This document shows positions 22,419 to 34,300 of a stretch of DNA of 64,000 nt, one piece after another. Origin of the DNA: Ampullaceana balthica (Eukaryota; Mollusca; Gastropoda; Lymnaeidae); assembly GCA_944989445.1 (NCBI GenBank), contig CALYLW010001395.1:124001-188000 (forward strand), read 5' to 3'. Within the stretch, counting starts at the first letter, position 1. Every line of letters starts with the position of its first letter. Position numbers and translations under genes: made by a program. Below the pieces are notes generated by a model, which was not told the origin of the DNA, did no database searches, and saw nothing but the letters and a program-made list of their open reading frames with translations.

Positions 22419-22874
22419 TTGAAATATATAAAGTTTATAAATATTACAGGTGTGCTGGTTAAAGGTAAAACCGAGATGCACTTATTGTTAAAGGTGTATT
22501 TGCTACTAATAAGAGTACTCAATGACCTGTTACAACCATTAGCCACCACCGAAATATGCCTGTCAGTTCCTCAACTTTGTCAGGTTCTAGCGTCGGTAAC
22601 CTCTGACCTCGGCCCCAAACATCGCGTGGGGTCACATTCCATACCTACATATTCAAAGTTTAGGATACTTGCCCCCTACCAGCTTCAGACATTTGTGAAC
22701 GTTCTTGGATTACAGAGTAGATCAGATAGTGAACTAAACGCAAAGAAATGTGTGGTTTTAAATACAATGGAATTAGCGTGGGTTGTTTACATTCATAATA
22801 TGGGTATGTGTGTAGTCGCTGTGCTGTATTCATCAACACAGCATTCCATAATTAATGATAATGATCTGACATGA
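22419..22874 (+). CDS. Uncertain 151-codon open frame
   Basis: A continuous frame of 151 codons with mixed, non-repetitive composition (such as 'SVPQLCQVLASVTSDLGPKH' and 'YQLQTFVNVLGLQSRSDS'). An AG with pyrimidines at 22447-22449 could act as an acceptor. No family is recognised and no partner exon was found. The most plausible alternatives are a mobile-element fragment or a chance frame. Confidence 0.25.
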   Translation: MKYIKFINITGVLVKGKTEMHLLLKVYLLLIRVLNDLLQPLATTEICLSVPQLCQVLASVTSDLGPKHRVGSHSIPTYSKFRILAPYQLQTFVNVLGLQSRSDSELNAKKCVVLNTMELAWVVYIHNMGMCVVAVLYSSTQHSIINDNDLT

Positions 22875-23039
22875 ATGGTCCGGTGGGTGTGTTAAAAAAA
22901 ACATATGGATTGTTAAATGGTTTGTGAATTCTAACGAGATACATTGCACCTAAGATCTGGGATATCAATATATTCTTCAAGAATCTAAATAAATTGATTA
23001 TTCAGCCAATTTATTTTTCGTAAATAAAAAATCCCTAAG
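22875..23039. other. AT-rich, no recognised feature
   Basis: Short non-coding spacer before a cluster of GATCGATC-family fragments. Confidence 0.4.
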
Positions 23040-24360
23040 AATCAAAGTTTTTGATTATACATCCTTTATTTACGAGACATAACTAAAAGTATGTTCATTG
23101 TAATACGCATCGCGCGACAATCGAAAATTTTAATTGTCTCATATATAAAGGATTTATAGTAAAAAAACGAATACAGTCTGCCTGCTAAATTTCAGCTCGA
23201 TTTGATCACGGGTTATAAAAACATGTTTAATATAATTCGCACCGCGCGATAGACTAGCATAAATATTTACAGATCGGGAATATATATTTAAAATTATCGT
23301 CAATACAATACGCACCGCACCGCACGACAGGAAAATATTAATAAAACAACCCCGTAAAAACAAAGTTTTTGAGTATAAATCCCTTATATATGAGACATAA
23401 CTAAAAGTATTTATTATGTTTAAATGCGACAAATATATACAGACTGAATCTGCCTTAACTCAGCTTTGCTTTTAACCCGGAGGGACGGGAGAGGGGAAAG
23501 GTCTTGTCACCGCGTCGGGCGTCGCGGACGAACGACAGAGAGAGACGGTTCCAAACATTTACAGACTGAAACCAAAATTATCCCCCTGCCGCTATATATA
23601 GGTGCTAGGTCAACTCTAGCAGACGACGACTTTTGTTTTTCTAAATAGTGATTTATATAGTCTGGATAAACTAAAAATACATTAATTTAATTACGGTACG
23701 TTCGATCGATCTGCAATATTAATACGATGCATTGTTAGGTAAGACGGGTCCGTGTGCCAAATTTCAGCTCGATGGCTTCACTGGAAGTGGGTCATTTTCG
23801 ACTTTTGTTTTTCTAAATAGTGATTTGTATAGATAAACTAAAAATGCATTAATGTAATTACGGTACGTTCGATCGATCTGAAATTTTGATACGATGCATT
23901 GATACGTGAGACGGGTCCGTGTGCCAAATTTCAGCTCGATGGCTTTACTGGAAGTGGGTCATTTTCGACTTTTGTTTTTCCGAGGGCGGATGGGCGTCGC
24001 GGGACGAACGAACGACGAACGAGTGACGAAAAATGAGACGGCGGTGAAGTTAATATAAGGGATTTAAAAAAGGTTTTTTAATATAATAGGCACCGATACA
24101 CTATAGCACAAAAATTAACATGCATATACATAGAGATAACCTAAAAATTATTTAATTAAGTTACAGTACATTCGATCGATAAGAAATTTTGATAGATCAT
24201 TTTTATGTTTGGCACGAGTCTGCCTGCAAAATTTAAGCTCACTACTATACGAGGGAATTAGTTAAAATCGATCCAAAATTTTTTCAGCAAACAAAAAATC
24301 ATCAACCAGACGCCACGAATAAAGTATTTTTAAAAAATCAATATCGACTGACTGGATAGC
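23040..24360. repeat. Cluster of GATCGATC-family repeat fragments, partly in tandem
   Basis: Several pieces of the same family as 9296 and 21690 lie together: TATACATCCTTTATTTACGA and TATATATGAGACATAACTAA blocks, ATAATTCGCACCGCGCGA blocks, and two near-identical units of about 175 bp (23626-23800 and 23801-23975). Those units read GACTTTTGTTTTTCTAAATA, GTTCGATCGATCTG, then CAAATTTCAGCTCGATGGC. The GC-rich GCGTCGCGGGACGAACGAAC motif near 23990 also belongs. No coding region. Confidence 0.6.
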
Positions 24361-24469
24361 TTCATAAATACTGATGACACACGCAATGAATACATATATA
24401 GCAAACTGTTAGAAAGGTGACTATGCCATTATCAATTGTTGCCACAAATGAAAATTATTTTAAACGAAT

Positions 24470-24985
24470 TGGCGCCAGTGCGGGCCCGGATGAGACACTT
24501 TGAACTGATCGTAAATCCCTGTTTGATAAGCCTGTCCTACTTCCCCAGAGGCATAACTGAGATCTCCCCCACCCTCTTAATAGGGGTCATGTAGCTACGC
24601 CTGGATTGCTGGATGGTTAATTTCCTTTAAATTCGATCTTACGTCCGATGTTGCGGATTCCCTGCTCAAACAGGGAACTCCAGCCGCTAGGTTTAAGAGA
24701 CTACGTCACACGTACCAGAAGTGTCGGGGATGAAACGGCTTCCTGGGTTACCCACCCTCAAACGAAACTTCGTCGTCGCTAACACCTATGGCTGCCAACG
24801 ACCACCTAACAGCAACTGTAGTCATTATCCCCAATCATTTTGCCAGAACACCTATAATTAAGGTCTTAAAATGGTGGAACCCTGCTGTTTTCAAGGTACG
24901 TGCTAACACCAATAGACCATTCCATCTCTGCATCAGGCTACGGTGATAGATATTCCTGCCTGAGGAAGTGAAGTTGTTTGTTGTT
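24470..24985. other. GC-richer unclassified segment, possibly LINE untranslated region
   Basis: Base composition changes abruptly from the AT-rich flanks. The segment reads like non-coding retroelement DNA (TGCGGGCCCGGATGAGACAC at the start, GATATTCCTGCCTGAGGAAG at the end). No open frame, tRNA-like box or second copy in this window could be matched, so the class is unknown. Confidence 0.35.
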
Positions 24986-25084
24986 TTTTTTAATTGTTAA
25001 GCATGTTTACAATAAAATTGATGATTTCGTACGGTGTAAAAATATTAAGAAAAAAAGACAAATGCTGTATTCATGTTTATTGTT

Positions 25085-26050
25085 TGATTTAGCGGAGAAT
25101 TGGCGGGCAATTTTTTTATAAGGAAAATCGAAAATGTGAAAGATGTAAATGGAGCTTATATTTGTAAGCGACGTTTATTTAGCTCAAAATCGAGTACACT
25201 GTATGTTCTTCTATGTCAGGGGTCGGCGAACAGGGGTAAATTACACCATTTGAGTAAAAATGAATTCTTGGGGATAACGGAGACTAGTTGCGGACATATT
25301 AAATCCGCTAAATATATTTAAATTTAGATAAACCCACTACTGAGCCGGTTCCATCTAGAAAACGCATTATAAAAATGAGAGTAAATTCTTTGCTATTTAG
25401 CTTATTGAGAACACTGATGTTAGTAATGCGCAGCTTATGGGATATTTTCGGTACAAAGGTTTTCAAATAATTGAAGAGGACAATGTCAAGGAGTTGATAA
25501 ATTCATTTAAGTTAATGAATACTTTGATACGGTTAATTAAAAATCTGAAGACTTTATTACTGTGTCTGTTGATGGAGCTCCAGCTATGTTCGGTCGTGTA
25601 CGTGGTTTTTCGGCTTTCGAAACAGAGAGGAATCCAAAAATAGAAGTAAACCACGGTTTGATCCATTGTCATGGCTCTGCTTGTGAAACATATAAAACCT
25701 GAACTGGAGGTCGTCATGCATAATGTTTTCCATATAGTAAATTTCATTTAAAGGATATGTACTGCAAACGCGACTGTTTCTTGATTTATATAAAGAGTGT
25801 GAGGCTGAATATACAGACCCACTGAGGTACGGTGGCTTTCATGCGACAACGTTCTGAACAGAGTGTGGGCTCTGAAAGCTGAACTTCAAACATATCTGGA
25901 TGTTCAGAAGCATGGTTTAGCATAGACGTTTACGAACTGTTATAGCGATGCACATCTGGCTTACTTAGCTGATATTGTTGAGTATTTGAATGTGTTGAAC
26001 ACATAATTACCGGGAAAAATATCATTATATGACGTCATTGTTTTAGCTGA
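25085..26050 (+). pseudogene. hAT transposase relic (SCAND3/ZBED-like)
   Basis: A CAGGGGTCGGCGAAC sequence at 25216 resembles a hAT terminus. Downstream, translated in shifting frames, is a peptide like the conserved core of SCAND3/ZBED-type hAT transposases: 'TVSVDGAPAMFGRVRGFSAF' at about 25560-25620, followed by 'GLIHCHGSA' near 25660. Stops and frameshifts are frequent from 25750 on. The left part (25100-25321) is open but not recognised. Inactive. Confidence 0.65.
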
Positions 26051-26540
26051 TATTTTAATTTTGGAAAAGGGAACGATGTAAAAAGAGAATTTGAGGATTG
26101 TTAATTATAAAATACTTCGTGTACATTTCAGGAATATTTCGTATTCATCATACAAGGATAAGTTACTTGGGCTTTTGAAAAAAAAAGTGGGCGCCGTAGT
26201 CGCTTTACAGGGATATCACTCTGCTTTTTTTAAAACTGAAAGTAAAGACTTAAAAATCATTATATAACGTCAGTGTTTAGCTCATATTTTATTTTTGGAA
26301 ATGGGAACGATGTAAAAAGAGGATTTGAGGATTTTTAATTATAAAATACTTCGTGTAAATTTCAGGGAGTTTAATATTACGTATTTATCACATAAGGACA
26401 AGTTAGTTGGGCTTTTGAAAAAAGTGGGTGCCACAGGCAACCCAGCACAGCCTTGTATAATTATATTTCTTATTTCGCGCTTCACTGTCTTAGTCTCGTC
26501 TTATCTATTACACAAGCTCCATCTTTACAGAAGATTGTTG
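26051..26540. repeat. Two partial copies of the foldback MITE interior
   Basis: Blocks AGCTGATATTTTAATTTTGG, GGGAACGATGTAAAAAGA, CTTCGTGTACATTTCAGG and GGCTTTTGAAAAA...GTGGGCGCCGTAG occur at 26040-26200 and again, diverged, at 26260-26440. The terminal arms are missing, so these are truncated copies in head-to-tail order. Confidence 0.6.
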
Positions 26541-26547
26541 CGTCCTT

Positions 26548-26665
26548 AGGGGCCGTCCATAAATGAAGTCACGCGCCTATGGGGGGGGATTAGGGTGAAG
26601 CATTTGTGACGATGTGTGACGATTGGGAGGGGGATGTTTAAAGAAATGTGACGTAATATAAAAAA
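26548..26665. mobile_element. piggyBac-like terminus (GGGGCCGTCCATAAATGA)
   Basis: TTAGGGGCCGTCCATAAATG followed by GTCACGCGCC and a G-run resembles the left end of the TTAA-flanked element at 46364. No matching right end with TTAA was found, although a C-rich tract near 27060 may be its remains. Confidence 0.4.
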
Positions 26666-27471
26666 ACATCCAGCAGTTATAAATAAGATGTCCACTTAGC
26701 TATTCATTGCTTGCTATTTATTTAATTACGTTTTAAATAGCTTCACGTGTCTTACGATGTGCACAGCTCGAGAAAATTTATCAAATATTTTTTTTTCTTT
26801 TGAAATATTCCCTGTGAAATACTTTTAACACGAAAATGCTTGAGAAGTATCTGTCAAAGAGAAATAAAATTCTGACAAACTACGAGGTATTTTCATACAC
26901 ATTTTTCCTCTGAACATGAAAAATAAATCGTAAAACACACAAACAGGTTTAGGTTCTTTGAAGGATCAATGACAGACAGTTAACGAGTCCTTAAAATACG
27001 CCGACATTATTCAGTTACTAGTTGAGACAGGCCAATGTGGTTGTTTTTTTAAAAAAATCTACCCCTCCCCCCTTCTCATTCATTCCTCTGCTCCTATCGC
27101 AACCAAGTTGAAAAAGTGCCTAGTTTTAAAAAAAATTAAACTATATTTTATTTGTTCAAAGATATTTACTGTAATAACAAAAAATAAATGAATTTTAAAT
27201 TATTTTTCTTAAAAATCTGGACACAACAAGGGTTTTTAAAATAATTTGGGCTGGATTTAAAATTAAAAGTTAAAGGCTTGGTTTGCAAAGGGTTGGTGGT
27301 GTCATAACTGTTACCAGCCACCCACAGGTGTTGACACACCTTGCTGAAAAAAATTTAAACAAACTCGCGCCCTTTCTCGTGAAGGCCTTGCAGAAAAAAC
27401 TGATTTTAATAAGACGTACAAAGTTGTCAGTGTCTTAAGTTTATCAATTAAAGGTTATTACCATCGCCAAA
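26666..27471. other. Non-coding, no recognised feature
   Basis: AT-rich DNA with a C-rich tract near 27060-27080. No gene-like sequence. Confidence 0.4.
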
Positions 27472-27625
27472 GTTCCTTTTAAGCTGCGAATTTGCGCGGC
27501 CGCGCAGTTCTCTGGCCGACACCACGCATAGGTTTAGAATAACCGCGCAGCAAATTGTGTAGTATTGCACAAAAAAATGGATGCTTTGCAACTTTGCTCA
27601 AGACTTTTTTTTTACTTTGCACATG
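27472..27625 (+). repeat. Dispersed repeat, copy 2
   Basis: Shares AAAGTTCCTTTTAAGCTGCG, GCGCGGCCGCGCAG, CAGCAAATTGTG and GCACAAAAAAATGGATGCTT-GCAACTTTGC with 2738-2945 (reverse) and 29205-29405. Confidence 0.4.
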
Positions 27626-27929
27626 AATCAACGAATCTTATGGGGAACACTGACCACCGCCTAGCGGACATTAACATCCAAGCTGCTGGGTCCTTGGACC
27701 TTACTGAACGTGACGTCGTTGTTGTTGACATTTTGTTTGAACGTTCAGTTTACTGTATTTTTAGTTTATGAGTAAGACTAATGCATTTACAGCAGGAATA
27801 AAAGTTTGTAGAGCACAATAGTATGTTTTTTTGGAAGTGTGCTGTTAGCTACTGTGTGAAACGAGGTGAATGGATGGTGGCTAGGTTGCATTGTATAGCC
27901 GTCACGTCCACGAAAATTATGCGGCGTTT

Positions 27930-28085
27930 TGGACGAGAACCCGCGCAGCTTTTTTCAACAATATTGACAGCCCTAGTTACGATTTGGGATGTAACGGACA
28001 CCCTTGACCCCGGAAAACAAATCCCTGCCTTCACGGACATTTGAACCAGTGACCCCCAAGCGCGCTGGCCGCTCGAACACCGTTA
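27930..28085 (-). repeat. tRNA-derived SINE-like unit
   Basis: On the - strand, starting near 28080, the sequence has a tRNA-like head: an A-box-like GCGGCCAGCGCGCTTGGGG followed 20-30 bases later by a B-box-like GGTTCAAATG. It then runs into GGCAGGGATTTGTTTTCCGG. It does not fold as a complete tRNA by eye. It lies just upstream of the first recognised receptor exon. Confidence 0.4.
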
Positions 28086-28175
28086 GCGGTAAACTTTTTA
28101 TGACCGAGCAGCTCTTATAGTAGGTAGCTAACGTAGAAATACAATTTTTACTGACGTTCGAAATATGTTCAACAG

Positions 28176-28390
28176 GGTCTACAGAAATGGCAATACATCC
28201 TTTTGTTAGTCATACTTCAATAAACGGTGAACCCATTGTGTTCATATGTGGTTCAGAAACGGAAGGCTTACCCCTTTATACCAATATAACATTCATATCT
28301 ATTTGGCGGAGAGTGAGTCGCCCGAATGAGGACGTCATTCAAAGACTGGCTGAATTCAAGCCATTGAGTGCACTTGACGTAAAACTCAAA
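28176..28390 (+). CDS. Receptor exon a: first half of the Ig-like domain
   Basis: Acceptor TGTTCAACAG, donor GTAAGT; enters in phase 1 and leaves in phase 0. It encodes about 71 residues with 'INGEPIVFIC' (B strand and first Ig cysteine), an 'NIT' glycosylation site and 'FISIWRRV', whose Trp suits the Ig C strand. The in-frame ATG at 28187 is probably internal, because the frame is open up to the acceptor. The - strand exon 59404-59597 has the same phases and a similar plan ('EGEPFSLTC'). Confidence 0.75.
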
Positions 28391-31300
28391 GTAAGTAGTA
28401 AAAAGGGAAATTTCCTATACAAAATGCAGACATACTTGTAAAATATTTTTTTCCGAAGAGCAACCACACTTATATTGTGTTCAGTAATTTCATAAAACTG
28501 TTGCATTTAGGTTAGGAATGGTTTAAATTAAATGAATTGATAATTATGTTATAGCGCTGTGAGCCCAGTTGCTTGCTGGGGTACTGCGCTACATAAATTA
28601 TATTATTATTATTATTTGATTATTATATGCGCCTGTGAATATGTATTATTTTTTTAAACCCCTTATAAATCAACAACAACATATTATTAATTTATATCAT
28701 GTTTTATCTCAACCAATTTGGAAAATGCGTTCCATTTAAGCGATTATAACTAAACTAGCGTATCACCCGTCAGAAATGACGGAAGTTTTCAGCTGAAATC
28801 TATTTATTTTGAAAAAATGCACTTATTTAGGGCGCCTACGGCGCCGACCTTTTTCAAAAGCCCAACTAACGTGTCCTTGTTTGATCAATACGAAATATTA
28901 AACTTTCTGAAATGTACACAAAGTATTTTATAATAGGGGTTGTAGGACGCCGTATTGATTTTATAATTAACCATCAACAAATCCTCTTTTTACATTGTTC
29001 CCTTTTCCAAAATTAAAATATGAGCTAAAACAATGACGTCATATAATATTTTTTACAGCGCATCTTTAATTTGCACACCTTTTGATGCATTGGTGCAATA
29101 CTTTGGTGCGCTGCTTTCTAAAATTAGTAGCGTCACGGACAGACACTACAGACGTGACAGAAATTGCAAATTATGTATATTGATTAAATAAGAGCCTATT
29201 TTTAAATTGTCGGTGAGTAATGTTCCTTTGAGTTTGCGCGGCTGCAGATATCTGATGGAAACCACACAACAGTTTACAATTACTTCGCAGCACATTCTGA
29301 TAAAAAAAAGAAATATTGCACAACAAAAATTTTGCTGTGCAACTTTGCACACGAGTTATTTTACTTTGCACACGGACCAACGAATTTTAGATGCAAAATT
29401 GTCGGTGAGCTTTCCATGTAAGCGACCTGCATAAAGAGCAGCCTCTTCATAAGTATTTAGTGTAATCGTATTGTTAATTAACTAGGGCGTTTTATGTCAA
29501 ATTAACTGATTATTCTGTTTTAATTGCGTTTAAATTAGTCAAATATTTCCAAGCAATATAAGATAGCATAAAAAGCTGGTTCTATTTAAAAACGTTTTTT
29601 TTTAAAAAAAAACATTAGAATGATGACTCGTTAAAATGTAAAATTACCTGCAACTCATTGCATTTTTAAAATAATAAATAAATAAATAATTGAGTGTAGA
29701 ACACAAATTTATATTATACAGAATGTATTCATTGCATTTTTTCAAATCGTTCATCTTACCAAAATAAGATTTCTTTTTTTTTAAATTTATTTAATCTCCA
29801 CAGATTGCTGACACTGTCTCAGACTCGGACTGGAGTTTTACATATCAAAATTCTTTGAATTGTACAGAAATTAAGATGTTGATGCCAAATGCTTCATGCA
29901 TTAAAGATGCCGCTCAGTATTTTTGTGACATATCGTATTTATCTAAGTCACGTTCATATTTGAGAAAACGTCTGAATCATGATCTGACTTGTGAAGGTGA
30001 GTAGATGAATAAATAAAGGAGTCTTATAGCAAGTAAGTGGAATGTTGCAACACATTTATAATGAGTCTTATCGCGTTAATTATGTCTTAATTTACTATTA
30101 TACTTTGCTGTTTTTATTTACCATTTACATTACTTTTTTGAAATAGACATCAATGAATTGTTTGAATTGATTTTTTTATAGACTTATTTAAATCACTTTC
30201 AAGAAATGCTTGTTTAAATGTGGTAGAATTTTGCATCACAATTTCGGACCTAATTCCAAATGTCTATTTGAGCTTTAAAAAATGTTACCTTTCCTACCTT
30301 GATAAAAATACAATTTTATATGAACAGAAAAATGTATATGATTGCATGTCACATTTCAAAAAGGGAAACTTTTTAAAATAAACTTAGTTTAGACCCATTT
30401 ACTGTGTCAAAATCAGCTGTTTATAAGAGGGTTTTCCAAGGCCGATGAAAATGCAATCCTTTATATATTAGTTAGACACCATCGGTGACATCTATAGTGC
30501 GAACTTATCTTTGACCTACTTTCTTACATCTAATCAAGTGCAAAGTTGCATATGGAGTCATGAAAAGTAAAGTGTACTTTCCTTTAAAGTAAAGTACACT
30601 GTCAGACAATGATGTCCTAACGGGCAAGTGAAGCAGCTTTCAAAATTTTCTGTAGCCACGGCTAGCACAATGCCCAAACGCCTTTCCTTCCCCAACTGAT
30701 GTCAGGTACCCAATCTGAGCGGCATGGGTGGACTCAGGGATACTCTCTAGCCCTGGTATCAAGACCCTGCCTTCACCTAGACTCGAACCCGCCACTCTCG
30801 GTGATAGAACAAAGCACCCACGGCCATGGTTAAATTTTTTTTGATAATCAGATGGATTACCGGACTTGGACTTGCCCTTCATATCATTTACCCGGCACCT
30901 CAATTTACCCGGCACCTCAATTTACCCGGCACCTCAATTTACCCGGCACCTCAATTTACCCGGCACCTCAATTTACCCGGCACCTCAATTTACCCGGCAC
31001 CTCAATTTACCCGGCACCTCAATTTACCCGGCACCTCAATTTACCCGGCACCTCAATTTACCCGGCACCTCAATTTACCCGGCACCTCAATTTACCCGGC
31101 ACCTCAATTTACCCGGCACCTCAATTTACCCGGCACCTCAATTTACCCGGCACCTCAATTTACCCGGCACCTCAATTTACCCGGCACCTCAATTTACCCG
31201 GCACCTCAATTTACCCGGCACCTCAATTTACCCGGCACCTCAATTTACCCGGCACCTCAATTTACCCGGCACCTCAATTTACCCGGCACCTCAATTTACC

Positions 31301-34300
31301 CGGCACCTCAATTTACCCGGCACCTCAATTTACCCGGCACCTCAATTTACCCGGCACCTCAATTTACCCGGCACCTCAATTTACCCGCACCTCAATTTAC
31401 CCGGCACCTCAATTTACCCGGCACCTCAATTTACCCGGCACCTCAATTTACCCGGCACCTCAATTTACCCGGCACCTCAATTTACCCGGCACCTCAATTT
31501 ACCCGGCACCTCAATTTACCCGGCACCTCAATTTACCCGCAACCTCAATTTACCCGGCACCTCAATTTACCGCAACCTCAATTTACCGCAACCTCAATTT
31601 ACCCGCACAACCTCAATTTACCGCAACCTCAATTTACCGCAACCTCAATTTACCCGGCACCTCAATTTACCGCAACCTCAATTTACCGCAACCTCAATTT
31701 ACCGCAACCTCAATTTACCGCAACCTCAATTTACCGCAACCTCAATTTACCGGCACCTCAATTTACCGGCACCTCAATTTACCCGGCACCTCAATTTACC
31801 CGCAACCTCAATTTACCGCACCTCAATTTACCGCAACCTCAATTTACCGCAACCTCAATTTACCGCAACCTCAATTTACCGCAACCTCAATTTACCGCAA
31901 CCTTCAGTCGTTAGATAAAAATCATTGTAAAAATAACCATTTTGATTATGATGTTTTTTTTACCATCAATGACCCTTGGCTGACTCTTTCCAATCATCGT
32001 AAAATGACCAACGTCGGACTAGAACTTACAAGGTAACACAAACAAAAAATAACACTACCATCTTTCATTGAAACAATGACATCTACTGCGTTTGGACAAC
32101 CTCTATCTGGCATCTAAATTTTGCATCCAATCCAAAAGTTCATTTAGCTGAAACTATAAAAAAGAGTTCTCTTATTCACCCTGATGACATGAAAAACAAG
32201 ACACCACCACTTGAATGTGAAGGATCATCTCAAATCTAAACTGTTCTCCCTGCAGCTGATTACGTACGTCCGCTAACTATATAATCATTCATTCATCTGC
32301 TTATATCGGAGACAACGAAAAGGGATATTTATAGTAGCATCATTTTCTTTTACAATAGCATATGTTTATAATAATTGGAAATGACGATCAACGGTGACAA
32401 ATAACGCCGCACACGCATTATTGTTGTAGATAGTTTAAATCGGGTCTCTTACTAATCTTTTTCATCAGCCCTAAGCACACAACTCCATTTTATTATATCC
32501 AATCATATTCTACAAGTACAAGACCAAAATGTACATTAGAATTAATATATATGATTTTAAAAATAAAATATATATATATTAAACAAACCTAAAACTAAAA
32601 AAACACTAAAAGGCACCGAGAGCCTTTTAATTTAATCATCTCATGGTAAGAGCTCTGTTGGTTTTAGGGACATTTATTTAATCATAAAAATTTAAAAGAT
32701 CCTTTTTTAAAAATTTGATTGTATTTAATACTGTAAATATCTGTACTGAAGGGAGACTGTTTGCTTTTACGATTTTTACATGATTTAGTTTATTGTTGTT
32801 TCTTTTTTTAAAAACTGATGCGTTCTTAAAATTATTCTGGCTTTCGTTGGCTTGTCTTTGTTTCATTACTCTCTTGTTTTTCTCAACTTTTTCATTTATT
32901 GTGAGCTACAGGCGTGAGAGAGGATGGCACAGTCCATACTGATGTTGTTCTGGGAGCGGCCTCCGGTGTACCAGCAACACTGGTTGCCCTTAGTCTTGTA
33001 ATTGTAATATGGAAGCGGTGCAAAAAAGTCCCTCCTCTCGGTGAGTCTCTAAAGGAAATGCTTCATTTGTTTTTCTCAACAATAAATTTTGGATATCTAA
33101 AATAAACTTTGTGATCTGCCCTAAAAAAACAATATCAATATTTTTTTCACATGCACCCAGACGAATATGATGCCTTGACAAGTCATTAAAACATTTTAAT
33201 AAACAGTCCTTAACGTAAATTCAATGAACTTTTATATACAAAATATGCTTAAGGAAATTATATATTAAATACTGAAGATACCTATTTACCCGTTTCCTGA
33301 TTTTCACTGATTCTTAAAATTTATTGAGTAAGAATAGAATATTTAAAAACAAACACATATGTATAGACATTTGATAAAATGACACTTCGTCAATCATTCA
33401 ATGTCATTTGTGTCTGACTCTTTGTTTCAATTTTTAAAAAAAGTTTTCAAGATAATCTTAAGCAGCATTTGTTTTCATATGTTTAGTGTTTAGATGTTTA
33501 GTGTTCAGATGTTGAGTGCCAAAAAGTTTAGTGCTTATATTTTAGTGCTTAAATGTTTGGCGCTTAGATGGTTTGTACTTAGATGGTTTGTGCTTAGGTT
33601 GTTTGTGCTAAGATGGTTTGTGCTAAGATGGTTTGTGATAAGATGGTTTGTGCTAAGATGGTTTGTGCTAAGATGGTTTGTGCTAAGATGGTTTGTGCTA
33701 AGATGGTTTGTGCTAAGATGGTTTGTGCTAAGATGGTTTGTGCTAAGATGGTTTGTGTTAAGATGGTTTGTGCTAAGATGGTTTGTGCTTAGTTGGTTTG
33801 TGCTTAGTAGGTTTGTGCTAAGATGGTTTGTGCTAAGATGGTTTGTGCTAAGATGGTTTGTGCTAAGATGGTTTGTGCTAAGATGGTTTGTGCTTAGTTG
33901 GTTTGTGCTAAGATGGTTTGTGCTAAGATGGTTTGTGTTAAGATGGTTTGTGCTAAGATGGTTTGTGCTAAGATGGTTTGTGCTAAGATTGTTTGTGCTA
34001 AGATGGTTTGTGCTAAGATGGTTTGTGCTAAGATGGTTTGTGCTTAGTTGGTTTGTGCTAAGATGGTTTGTGCTTAGATTGTTTGACCTATTCACAATAT
34101 GATTATAATTAATTTTGTATGCCAGCCTAGGACAATTTAACATCTTTTTTAAATCCTTTATATTAACTCGTGGTGTCTGCGGCCGACCGACCTTGCTTGC
34201 TTGTCGCCAAAACTTTTGATCGATTTTTAACCCACTTGCTCGCAAGATAGCGAGCTGAAATTTTGCAGGCAGTTTCGTACCGATGATAAAAACAATGTAT

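Noticed and set aside
30640..30915. 91-residue - strand frame as a gene
   Set aside because: It overlaps a tRNA-derived SINE-like unit and the start of the minisatellite.
30826..32036. Three overlapping frames of 350-394 residues rich in Pro, Gln and Thr
   Set aside because: All three + frames are open only because the 17-bp unit lacks stops; same peptide cycle in each frame.
33494..34245. Leu/Arg/Trp-rich and Asn/His/Ser-rich frames on opposite strands
   Set aside because: Products of a 15-bp minisatellite in an intron; no independent evidence of coding.
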